Shown here piece by piece: positions 45,311 to 55,423 of a stretch of 64,000 bases of DNA. The translations under genes were made by a program, and so were the position numbers. The notes below the pieces were generated by a model, which did not search any database, had not been told where the DNA came from, and saw only the letters and a list, made by a program, of their open reading frames with translations. This DNA comes from Otatea glauca. Its lineage: Eukaryota; Streptophyta; Magnoliopsida; Poales; Poaceae. Position 1 is the stretch's first letter, and each line of letters starts with the position of its first letter. The stretch spans positions 6,625,760 to 6,689,759 of the forward strand of contig CM070727.1 in assembly GCA_036346275.1 (NCBI GenBank), written 5' to 3'.

Positions 45311-46729
45311 GCGGTTGGTGCAGTGTTTGAACGGGGAGGTGAAGGCGACGGCTCGGACGAGCTCTCTCGGCCGTTCCTCAGCGCGTGAGAGAGAGCACGA
45401 AGACCGAGGCAGGTGCGGCGTGTCTGGGCGACGTGCTGGCGTCCTTGGGCGAAGAGTTGCGCGGGAATGAGACAAAGCGGGAAGGCGGCTGGCTCTGGCG
45501 AGAGAGAAACGCGAGAGAAAACGGGAAGGAGCGGAGAGATGGAGCCGACAGTGGGCGGGCGGTCGAGAGAGAAAAGGAAGTCGGCAGAGGACGGTGTCAA
45601 AGGGTCCACACGTCCGTGAGACAAAGGTGGAGCTCGGGATAATTACGGGATGTGAGGTAAAACCGGAAGTTTAGGCTAGAAGATAAACTTGGTATTTTAT
45701 GAAAATTTTACAGAGGTCGGCAAGGTAAATATTAAGGTATAGTAAAATTTTGGATAATTTTGACAAGTAAATTATTTATTAAAAATCGACAATGCTTCGT
45801 TGAAGACTTTAGCTGATTCTGTCTTGCATTTATTTGAAGGTTAAAATGAATTTATAATTTTATGAAACTTTTTGTCAAGATTCGTATTAATATTATATAC
45901 TTTGAATAAAATTTTCATAATTTTATATCTGATATTTTATTTGTAATAATTCTGACATTGCATTTTCCAGCTTTTAAGATTGACTGTTCTTGAATTTCAA
46001 AAATTACTAAATGAAGAGATAAATTCTTGATATTTTTACCAGGGTTGGGTTAAGTTAATATATCGGCATGGTTAAAATTTCAACTCTGGTTAAAGTAAGA
46101 AAAATCCTGAATAAATCTTTTGGTTCAGATTTCCACTTGTCTCCTCATGATTATCTTTGTATTTTATTTTATTTTATTAATGCCAGGACAGAGCAAGTGG
46201 CATAATCATGATTCTGATATTTTTAAGGATTTTACTGACTTTAGGTTTTTACCTTTTGTCTTTTACCGTTTTACTATATTGAGAATTTGGATTTCTTTTA
46301 ATAGGAAAAAGCCAAAAGAATTTTCTTTATTTCAAGAAAAATCAGAAAACATGACAATAAATCATATGGATATTTTTAATATTGTATTTCTGATTTTATT
46401 GAAGTTTGGATTGTTACAGGGACCTAAATGGTAGGAAATGAATCTTACCATGGGTGTGACAATGAAGCAAACGGATATGGTCTAATTTGCCCAACTTAAA
46501 GTGTGGCAAAGTGTGACAAGCTAACGAACTAATCTTTTCATCTTGCACTTAAGGTAAAGAAATAAGTCATGGACTACTCTGCACGATCTCTTCAGCTGCT
46601 CCAATGTTCATTGAATCATTTGTTCTCATGCTTATCTCTAAATAAACCGACGAGACTTTGTAGATGAAACGGGCATGTTTTATAATTTGCTTCTTAAATA
46701 TTAATCCGTTTGTATGTGTATATCTATAT

Positions 46730-46900
46730 GAGCCTAGCTCGCTGAGGCTCAGTGTGGGAGTCCAGCCACCTGCCTTTGAGCGTGGGCTCTTGCAGAGCCA
46801 CAGTACAGCGTGTGTGTGGGTGTGTGCGCGTGTGTGGAAGTGCGTTTGTAGCCCAGCTAATGTTCTTCTTTAACAAATGCAAGTGCACCTGGCATTTTTT
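46730..46900 (+). mobile_element. tRNA-type SINE fragment 1
   Basis: It begins AGCCTAGCTCGCTGAGGCTC, resembling a tRNA A box, followed by AGTGTGGGAGTCCAGCCACC and a worn B-box position (TGCCTTTGAGCGTGGG). The end GCGTTTGTAGCCCAGCTAAT and TTCTTTAACAAATGC recurs in the next copy. No full tRNA fold is present, so it is not a tRNA gene. Confidence 0.45.
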
Positions 46901-46915
46901 TCTTTTTTGAGCACC

Positions 46916-47000
46916 GAGCCTAGCTCGGTTGGCTGAGGCTCAGTGTGGGTGTATTGTGGTGCGTTTGTAGCTCGGTTGTTGTCCTTTTTTAATGAATACC
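46916..47000 (+). mobile_element. tRNA-type SINE fragment 2
   Basis: GAGCCTAGCTCGGTTGGCTG then AGGCTCAGTGTGGGTG, joined directly to GCGTTTGTAGCTCGGTTGTTG and TTTTTTAATGAATACC. It is the same unit as fragment 1 with its middle deleted. Confidence 0.45.
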
Positions 47001-47688
47001 AGAGCTACTGGCCAGTTTTTAAAATACTGTTAGACAAACCGCAAACTTACCAAATACACATTTGTGGACTGTCAAATGCCTTGAACAAAATGATTAAAAT
47101 CTCATCGAGCTTTCTCATGCACCATATATCATATATGATGTGTTTTCTAGTAAACTGACGAAAAGTTTCCTGTTTACCCAGCATCAGGCAGCTCTTGACG
47201 GCTTCTCTACTGGGTCACATGCATGCATGTTGCAAGTACAGGAGCCGACCTGTGTGTGGCCACACAGGCTGCAAGTCTCCAGCTGACATGAGCAGCAACT
47301 ATTCAAAGTCTAAAAAGGATCAATTTTCTACATGTGAGGAAGAATAAGAAATAGGCTCACGAGTTATCATCTCGAGATTGTGAATGTCAAGATGTCATGC
47401 ATATAAACTTTGTCATATTTTATCAAACTTTACCACCAGTTAAGGCCTGTTTGGTATATGAACCAAACAAGCCCTAAATTCTATAGCTCTGATCACTCCC
47501 TGCCAAGCACTAATATTTAAGACCAGGTCCACAAAGTGAATGTAACGAAAGACAATTTTATGTCAGTAAAACTTCTTCAGATGTTCGAAAATAATAACGA
47601 AGAAGGATAATTTTTTTATTATTTTGGGAGAGTATGGAGCAACAAGGCCGGCGGAGTGATGCCATGGGGGTGAGAATGAGGTTGCGGG
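47001..47688. other. Intergenic DNA with a tiny inverted repeat
   Basis: Nothing coding. At 47443-47480 a short palindrome (GGCCTGTTTGGT and ACCAAACAAGCCC) looks like the two joined ends of a Tourist/PIF-type MITE that lost its centre. Confidence 0.4.
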
Positions 47689-47699
47689 CTTGCGGTTAT

Positions 47700-48639
47700 T
47701 GACGAATACTTATAACAGGGGTACCCCAACGGCCTAAAGTGACGGGCCGGCGGCCTCAAGCACAGCTCAAGTCCAACAGGCCGCTCCTAGCCCACTAACG
47801 ACCGAAGCACCTGTAAGGCCACACGAGACATCCCTTTCCGACCGATCGAGGGAAGTGTCTTCGACCAAACAGGGCTCCCGACCTCCGCAGCAGGACGGGG
47901 TTCCCCGGCTCCGACCAAGTTGAGCTCCCGACCCTCGCAGCGGGTCGAGATCCCCTGACTCCGATCGTGCCAAGACAACCCCTGCCAAGGGCCGCGTGTC
48001 GAAGCCTCTACCAGCCAACAGCCACGTACCCCACGAACGGGGTCAATTGAAGTGACTATACAAGGGCAGGTGGCTCCTTCCCTAGAAGGTTTAATGATTG
48101 ACCGAAGTCATGCTCCCAGTCCCATCAGCCGGTCACATACAGTACGAAGACACGCTCTCTCCCGAGGCAATTCCCACGTCATGCGCAGCAACGTCAACAC
48201 TCGTAAGGTTCGCAGAGGGCAGGTATGCCGTTTCCCGGGGAAATACCTAACCGCCCTGACCAACTAAGCTACCAACCCAGCATGGGCAAGACGGGCGATG
48301 ATCAGTCAGCAGAACGAAGGACCGAAGCTCCTAGTGTAGGTCATCTCGTCCTCTCCCAATTCTCGATGCAACCTGCCCCTTCCTTTCGTATAAAAGGAGG
48401 CAGGAGCCCCAGTAGGAGAGGCAATCGAACTCATCTCGCTAAGCCATTAGCTCTCTCGCTTGTAAACTTTGTGCAGTCATCTGTACTGAAGGGAATACAA
48501 CGCCACCACACGAACTGGAGTAGGGACCTTCGGCCCGAACCAGTATACATCTTGGACTTCTGAGTCTAACCATTCAGGGAGTGGAACGTGCGGCCCCTTA
48601 GACTTACAAATTTACTTGCTGGTGCTCGAAACGCCGACA
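47700..48639 (+). repeat. 5' LTR of the Tat element
   Basis: 940 bp. TATA box GTATAAAAGG at 48388-48397. Its last 350-400 bases are almost identical to the 3' LTR, while its first 500 bases differ by many 1-4-base gaps. Confidence 0.92.
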
Positions 48640-48658
48640 GTTGGCGCGCCCTGTAGGG
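48640..48658 (+). other. Primer binding site region of the Tat element
   Basis: TTGGCGCGCCCTGTAGGG follows one base after the 5' LTR, in the position and style of gypsy primer binding sites (TGGCGC...). The tRNA was not assigned. Confidence 0.6.
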
Positions 48659-48679
48659 TCTCGCGCGTCTTCATCACCA

Positions 48680-50600
48680 TCTCCGATTCCGCTTGCCTCC
48701 TCGATGGCATTTTCCACCGCGACGGCATGATCAAGGCTGGGAGCGATCCGCCGGCTCCTCAACTTTGCCGTCACCTCGGCGGAGGGCTTACGCTCATCCC
48801 CGCCGCCATGGAGGCCCGGCGCCGGCGAAAGCCTGGCGCCATCTCCGCGACCGCTAAGCTCCGGCTTGGGCGCCCGCGAGTCCCAAAGCCGAGTTCGGGA
48901 GCGCTTCCGCCACGTCCGCGAAGCTCCGTGGGCGAGCAGTGACCGTGTCACCTCCGCGCAGCTCACAACTTGTGGCGATGGCGGCTATATGCCGCCTCTA
49001 TCCACAAGCTGGAAGACTCTTCCACCACGACTCGGCTCCGACACGAGTACCAGACGTGAGCGGCACTCTCGCGAGTGCAACATGGCGCACGGTCGATTTA
49101 ATCATAACCCCATGATTACGGGGCCCCCATCCGCAGACCGAGGCGCAGGAGGAGGAACACCAGCCAGCGTCTTTGAGCGCGCTCAAGCTCGCGCGCGAAC
49201 TCCGGCCGACAATGCAAGAGCTGGATAAACGGCGGTCGAGCTCGACCCGGCTCGGGCTAACTCGAGCAGATGAGCCCGAGACCCGGCAGTGCTCGCGACG
49301 CGCGGACGCGCCGCACGACAGTACACCACAAGCGGCGGAAGAATCGACGGCCCTCGGTTCTTCCCATGCAAGCGTAACATGACCGCGGTGCGATCTTCGC
49401 CGAGGCCTTCCGAGCCGGCCGACCCGAGGCCAAGGCCACGTCGTAACCTCCGGGTGGTGGAGCGGCGGCCGTGCAACACATGCAGCCTCCGGCTCCTACC
49501 GCTCTGGCGCCACCTCGCCACCGGGCCCGCACGCCGCTTCGGCCGGTGGGTCCGTGGCGGCGCCACACCACGAACCACCTTAGGCCTCGCGCACCGGTCG
49601 GCGGCGCCTCGGCGGCGACGCCTACGACGTTCGCGCCACCCTTGAGGCGGGAGAAAGGCGGCGGAGGAGGTCGTCCACTCACGTATTGTGGACGGCGGGC
49701 GCCACCGCCGCAGCCCAAGCCCGATGGTCCCGGACCACGGGCCGCGAGGATCCGTCGGTAGTTTCCGCCCATTTCGGCGCCCACCAACATCGCCAAGTAC
49801 ATCGGGCCACGAACCTGTGTGTCCGGATTGAAGACTACCGCTCAGATGCCGAAGCGGGGAGCGACGGATGATCTCTTCATCATCCAAGACTTCCCATCTA
49901 CCTTGCGGACTTACCGAGCTTGGCTTGAGTACTTGCCCGCCAAAACCATCAGGCTGGGCCGACTTGAAGACCTCTTCGTCGGCAACTTCGTGGCACTTAC
50001 AAGCGCCACGGCAACTCCTGGACTGAAGGGGTGCAAGCGGCAGCGGGAAACCCTCCGGATTACATCCGCGGTTTTTCCGCCACGCAACGAGCTCCCGACA
50101 TCTCCGACATCGATGTCGTGGGAGCATTCATCTACGGCACTCGCCGCAAGGCCTCGTGCACAAGGTGGGCCGCCTCAAGCCCAGACCACCAAGGAGCTCT
50201 CGACATCGCCACCAACCACGCCCGGCGAGGAGGTGTGGGGCTATCTTCGAAGGAGGAAAGGCCCAGCAAGGGCGGCGTCCAAATCGGATCCTTCCGACCG
50301 CTCCGGAATGCTAGCCGAGCGGCATGGAAAATAGATCCGCGAGTCTCAAGTGGTCGCCATCGCCGACCGCTCGCCAGGGCGGTGCGTGCGGATCGTATCG
50401 CGCCGACCACTTCGAAATTGATGGACGGCCGTGCGTTCAACCACGGGTTCCCGTCAAACATAAGTCACGGATGCGAAGTCTCGAGGCACTTCCTTTCTCG
50501 CGCCCCACAACGCCGCGGGGCAAAGGAAAGAAGCCAACCACGGCCCACAGCCGTGGAGAAAAAGGCGACGACGAGTTCCCGAACCCGACGGCCGCCTCAT
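48680..50600 (+). pseudogene. Tat element gag remnant
   Basis: The gag core is readable around 49880-50230 in two frames: RAWLEYLPAKTI, LEDLFVGNFVAL and then ELPDISDIDVVGAF-like and DIATNHA words, the order of the Retrotrans_gag domain. The N-terminal part (48690-49800) is proline/arginine-rich and badly frame-broken. No intact nucleocapsid zinc knuckle was seen. Confidence 0.75.
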
Positions 50601-50739
50601 GATCTTTGGCGGATCGGCGTGCTTACGCCGACAAGCGTCGGCTCAAACTCGCCACCGTGAGGTCCACTCGCGCCACTAGCCGCCCCCAATACCTCCGGTG
50701 GTCGAGTTCCGGTCACCTTCGATCGGCCGATCACCGACC

Positions 50740-52350
50740 ACATTCCCGGTGGGAAGATACCCACCGTAGTCGACCCATCGTGGGAAGAAGCGCCACCAAG
50801 GTGCTCATGGATGGCGGCGGCCGCCTCAACATCCTCTCGTGGAGACGCCGACGCCATGGGGATTCCTCGCCGAGTCTCCGACCGAGCAAGGCTCCTTTCC
50901 ACGGCGTCATCTCCGCCGCCAGCCCATCCGCCGGGCAGTCGACCGCCGTCACCTTTGGGGACCGGGAATTTCGCACCGAGACCCTCACTTTGAGGTTGTG
51001 GATTTCCCCGGCTCCTATCACGCTATCTTGGGCGGCCATGCTACGCCAAGTTCATGGCAGTCCCCAGCTACGCCTACCTCAAGCTGAAGATGCCCGGGCC
51101 ACGAGGAGTCATCACCGTGGCATCATCTTTCCAACTTGCCTACAATCTGCGAAGCGGAGCGATTGCCAGAGCTTGCCTCGGCAGTCATCGCGTATGCCGA
51201 GCTCAACAACCTCAGGAGGGAAGCCTCCGAGTCCGCCCCCGAGTCCAGCAAGTCGGGGGCGGGATCCTTCAAGTCCGCCGAGGACACGAAGAAGGTCGCG
51301 GTCGATCCCTGCGATCCGACCAAGACCGTGCGGGTCGGAGCCACGCTCCCCGCCAAATAGGAAAGCGGCTCGTCGGCTTCCTCCGTGCCAACAAAGACGT
51401 CTTCGCATGGAGGTCCTCCGACATGCCAGGAATCCCAAGGGAAGTCGCCGAGCACTCCTTGAGCATCCGACCAGGCTCAAAGCCGGTCGCCCAACGCCTG
51501 CGCCGCTTCGACGAGGAGAGGCGCAGGATCATAGGGGAGGAGATCGCCAAGCTTTTGGCTGCAGGGTTTATAAAAGAGGTCCGCCACCCCGAGTGGCTGG
51601 CCAACCCTGTACTTGTAAAAAAGAAAAATGGGCAATGGAGAATGTGTGTTGACTATACGAGTCTCAACAAAGCGTGTCCCAAAGACCCGTTCCCCTTGCC
51701 CCGCATCGACCAAGTCATTGACTCCACCGTGGGGTGCGAGTCTCTTTCCTTTCTGGATGCCTACTCAGGCTACCACCAGATAGCGCTGAAGGAATCCGAC
51801 CAGCTCGCGACTTCCTTCATCACGCCGTTCGGCTCGTTCTGCTACGTTACAATGCCGTTCGGCCTAAAGAACGCGGGCGCTACATACCAGCGATGTATGC
51901 AAACGTGCTTCAACAACCAGATCGGCCGCAACGTTGAGGCCTACGTTGACGACATCGTCGTGAAGACCAGGAATGCGCACGACCTTATTGTCGACCTGGA
52001 AGAAACCTTCGCGAATCTTCGACGGTTCCGTATAAAGCTCAACCCCGAGAAATGCGTCTTCGGGGTTCCCAAAGGGAAGCTGCTCGGCTTCATCGTCTCC
52101 GAGCGAGGTATCGAGGCCAATCAGGAGAAGATCTCGGCGATCGCGAGGATGGGCCCAATTCCTAATCTCAAAGGGGTCCAGAGGCTAACAGGGTGCCTTG
52201 CCGCCTTGAGCCGTTTCGTGTCTCGCCTTGGCGAGCGCGGAATGCCACTCTACAGGCTGCTCAAGAAATCCGACCGCTTCAGTTGGACCCAGGAGGCTCA
52301 GGAAGCCCTCACCCGCCTGAAGGCCTTCCTATCTTCACCTCCGATCCTGG
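50740..52350 (+). pseudogene. Tat element protease and reverse transcriptase remnant
   Basis: Protease: KVLMDGGGRLNIL (about 50800-50840) has the active-site Asp, followed by TFGDREFRTETLTL and the HAILGG-type flap end near 51035. RT: from about 51360 one open frame runs for about 1 kb (RPGSKPVAQRLRRF, VLVKKKNGQWRMCVDYTSLN, PFGLKNAGATYQ) with the active site YVDD at 51942-51953, and LNPEKCVFGV after it. Frameshifts break the protease from RT and RT from RNase H. The enzyme would copy element RNA into DNA in cytoplasmic particles; this copy cannot make the full polyprotein. Confidence 0.9.
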
Positions 52351-53160
52351 TCGCCGGCACCAAAGCGAACTGGCTGCTCTCTACATCGCCGCCACTGTTC
52401 AAGTCGTCAGTGCGGCCCTTGTGGTGGAACGAGCGGAGGAAGGCCGTGAACTCAAGGTACAACGGCCAGTCTACTTCATCAGCGAGGTTCTTTCCGAGTC
52501 CAAGGCTCGGTACCCGCAGGTGCAGAAGCTGCTCTACGCGGTGCTCATCGCCAAGAGAAAGCTCGTCCATTACTTCGACCAGCACGCCATCACCGTAGTG
52601 ACCGCGTCCCGCTTCGGCGAGATCGCCCACAATCGCGACGCCTCGTGAAGGATAGCCAAGTGGGCGCTCGAGCTCACGATCACGGATAACATACGCCCTC
52701 TGACAATGATCGTCGCGAGTTCCGCCGACCGTCGCCAAGTGGACCAAGCCCAGCGCCACCGTAATCGAAGACCCCGAGTACTGGACAATGTACTTTGATG
52801 GGTCCTACACCAAGAACGGCGCGGGCGCGGGAGTCGTCATCATTTCCCCACTCGGGAGCAAACTTCAATACGCCATCAGGTTGCTCTTCGACGCGACCAA
52901 CAACATCGCCGAGTACGAGGCTCTCGCCAACGGTCTCGGATCATCGCCGACCTCGGCGCTCGCCGACTCTGCGTCGCGGGACTCCAAGCTTGTCGTCGAC
53001 TGTGTCATGAAGGCGGGCCCGAGACGCCCGTATGGCTGCGTACTGTCGGGAAGTGCGCAAGCTCGAGGAGCGGTTCAAGGGTTTCGAGCTCCACCATAGC
53101 TACAGACGCCACAACAGTGAGGCCGATTGCCTAGCTAATCTTGCCTCCAGCAGAGGGTCA
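52260..53160 (+). pseudogene. Two RNase H domains of the Tat element
   Basis: The first, the gypsy RNase H attached to RT, spans about 52260-52640 (RFSWTQEAQEAL, then in another frame RPVYFISEVLSESKARYPQ and KRKLVHYFDQHAI). The second starts at 52791 with MYFDGSYTKNGAGAG (catalytic Asp at 52797-52799), continues NNIAEYEALANGL and ends LEERFKGFELHHSYRRHNSE. A second, archaeal-type RNase H after the first is characteristic of the Tat lineage. Both are frame-broken. Confidence 0.85.
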
Positions 53161-53289
53161 GTCCCACCCGGGATCTTCGTCTGCGACCTCCTGCAACCTT
53201 CCATCCAGCTGGACTCGGTGGCCGAGCGGTCTCCCGATTCACCTAGCACGGTCACCCCGACCGACGCGCGGTCGGGCGTAGACTTGGCC

Positions 53290-54535
53290 GGGTCGAACCG
53301 CAGCGTGCTAGCAGCCGAGTCCGACTGGAGGAAGCTCTTCATCAACCGTTTGATGGACGGGACGCTCCCCGACCCGACCGAGGGCCGCGCCTCGCTCGGC
53401 GGGCAAAATCTTTCGTCTGGTCGGCCCGGACCTTTACAAGAGGAGTCCTCCGGATCCTCGAGAGGTGCGCTCGCCGACCAAGGAAGCAACGCCGCTCGAT
53501 ATCCATGGCGGGTCTGCGCGCCACCATGCCGCACCGATCCTCGTTGGAAAGGCCTTTCGACAAGGTTTTATTGGCCGACCGCCGTGTCCGACGCCGAAGC
53601 GATCGTGCGCACTGCGAAGGGTGCTAATTCTTTGCCCGAGACACATCCGCCACTCGGGCCTGCGAGCGATCCCCATCACTTGGCCGCTTGCGGTTTGGGG
53701 ACTCGATCTGGTGGGCCCTTCAAGAAAGTGCCCGGGGCTTTACTCATCTCCTAGTCGCGGTGGATAAATTCACCAAGTGGATAGAGGCCAAGCCGGCCGT
53801 GAGCGCCACGTCGCACAAGCGGCCATCTTCTTCCGCGACATCGCTTTTTGGTTGAGTTCCAAACTCCATCATCACCGACAACTAACGCAGTTCACAGGGA
53901 AGGAGTTCCTCGAGTTCTGCGATGACTTCAACATCCGTGTCGATTGGGCAGCCGTGGCCCATCCGCGGACTAACGACCAGGTCGAACATGCGAACGGCAT
54001 GATCCTTCAAGGACTCAAGCCACGGATCTTCAGTCGGCTCAAGCACTTCGCGGGGCGGTGGGTGGCCGAGCTGCCCTCCGTCCTCTGGAGCCTGTGGACC
54101 ACGCCCACCCGAGCGACCGGGTTTACACCGTTCTTCATGGTGTTCGGCGCTGAAGCCGTCTTGTCAACAGACCTGGAGTATGGCGCCCCAAGACTACAAG
54201 CCTTCGATGAGGCTCGGGGGCTCGCCTCGTAACAAGACGCCATCGACCAGCTCGACGAGGCGCATGACGTGGCCATCCTGCGATCGGCCAAATATCAACA
54301 AGCTCTGCGGCGCTACCATAGCCGCCAGGTTCGAGGGCGATCCTTCAGCGCTGGCGACCTGATCCTGCGCCGGGTCCAAACCAACAAAGACAAGCACAAG
54401 CTATCGCCGCCCTGGGAAGGCCCCTTCACCGTCGTAGAGGTTCTCCGACCTGGCACCTTTCGACTTATGGACGCCGACGGTCGCATCCTTCCGAACGCTT
54501 GGAACATAGAAAAGTTAAGGCGATTCTATCCCTAA
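53290..54535 (+). pseudogene. Tat element integrase remnant
   Basis: Blocks in order: DWRKLFINRLMDGTLPDP; a zinc-binding region (DIHGGSARHHAAP, RQGF); the core start LAVWGLDLVGP with the first Asp; FTKWIEAKP; then TDN directly followed by a stop (TAA at 53883-53885) where the second catalytic Asp motif should continue; FLEFCDDFNIRVDWAAVAHP; a GATDLEY-like C-terminal stretch (STDLEYGAPRLQAF); and an open tail 54269-54535 (LSPPWEGPFTVVEVLRPGTF, ending EKLRRFYP). The gene is inactivated by at least one stop and several frameshifts. Confidence 0.85.
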
Positions 54536-54649
54536 ACTTTTTTTTTCCTGGCATGGTCTTTACCTTTACCCTTCCGAGCACCTGGTCGCCCTGTGACGCT
54601 CGGGGGCTGCCCCTTGGCGCCCCCATTTAGGCTGCTTCTGGTCGGCGTT

Positions 54650-55240
54650 TATGCGGGTCGGTGACCCGACCGACCACAAGGTCTATCTCGAGCGGTAACC
54701 CTCTCAACCCAAGTGTTACGGCCTACGCCCCAGCGGATATGGTTGCTAAGTAGCGCTTCGCGGAAGAAGGAAGTGCCCGAGTGGAGTGACCTTTTAGTCA
54801 GTCGGGAACACTCCTCCCCCGCGCAAACTCGGCTAGCTCACGCGCTCATGCGGGTCGGTGACCCGACCGACCACAAGGTCCATCCCGAGCGGTAACCCTC
54901 TCGACCCAAGCGTTACGGCCTACGCCCCAGCGGCTATGGTTGCTAAGTAGCGCTTCGCGGAAGAAGGAAGTGCCCGAGTGGAGTGACCTTTAGTCGATCG
55001 AACACTCCTCCCCGCGCCAACTCGGCTAACTCACGCTCGTCGGCGGTCGGTGACCCGACTGGTCACGAGGTCCTCCCCGAGCGGTAATCCTCTCGACCCG
55101 AGTGCTATGGCCTATGCCCCAGCGTCTATGGTTCTGGCACTTCGCGGAAGAAGGAAATGCCCAAGTGGAGCGATCTTTTGTCGGTCGGGAACACTCCTAT
55201 CCCTCACAAGTGCGCATAACTGCTGAGTAACCAAGATTCC
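54650..55240 (+). repeat. About 195-bp tandem repeat, three copies, after pol
   Basis: GTCGGTGACCCGAC recurs at 54657, 54854 and 55046 (periods 197 and 192). Each copy also contains CGAGCGGTAACCCTCTC, TACGGCCTACGCCCCAGCG and CTTCGCGGAAGAAGGAA. Copies differ by small gaps. Confidence 0.9.
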
Positions 55241-55423
55241 TATCCTCTTAGTCCCTCCCGAAGCAACCGGACCTACGCATAAGTGACCCTTGCGGTCCTT
55301 AAGACTATGGCCGGTCAAACATTCACCAGAAACACAAAAGGGGCAAGAGGCGTACTGGAACTTGTTAACCTTAAAGATTGTTTACAAGCATAATAGTCTT
55401 TACAATTAAAAAGGAGGATAAAT

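Larger units (their letters stand above)
39811..46418 (-). mobile_element. Giant solo LTR (copy B), split by a nested element
   Basis: It starts TGTAAGGCCCCC and ends GGATTGTTACA, and is flanked by a perfect 5-bp duplication GGGAC (39806-39810 and 46419-46423). It follows copy A (8890-13054) block by block in the same orientation. Without the nested element it is about 4.14 kb, the same length as copy A (4.17 kb). The polyadenylation-type end (AATAAAG on the minus strand, near 39932) is kept. There is no internal coding region. Confidence 0.85.
39655..46536. mobile_element. Probable MITE carrying solo LTR copy B
   Basis: On the left, GAGTCTGTTTAGTTTATA followed by CCCAAAGTTTGCCACAA. On the right, after the LTR, CCCAACTTAAAGTGTGGCAAAG and AAGCTAACGAACTAA. 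These are roughly inverted (TTTGCCACA / TGTGGCAAA), with the trinucleotide TTA/TAA at the outer edges, as in PIF/Tourist-like elements. The solo LTR (39811-46418) splits it. The arms are worn, so the class is tentative. Confidence 0.45.

Noticed and set aside
8890..46418. The two giant LTRs as the ends of one 37-kb retrotransposon
   Set aside because: Each copy has its own, different target duplication (ATTAG/AATAG and GGGAC), so they are independent insertions.
46730..47000. tRNA genes
   Set aside because: Only A-box-like starts are present; no acceptor stem, anticodon arm or intact B box can be formed.
48225..48563. A 112-codon frame present in both LTRs of the Tat element as a conserved gene
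   Set aside because: It is conserved only because the two LTRs are copies of one sequence; it spans the TATA box and transcription start.
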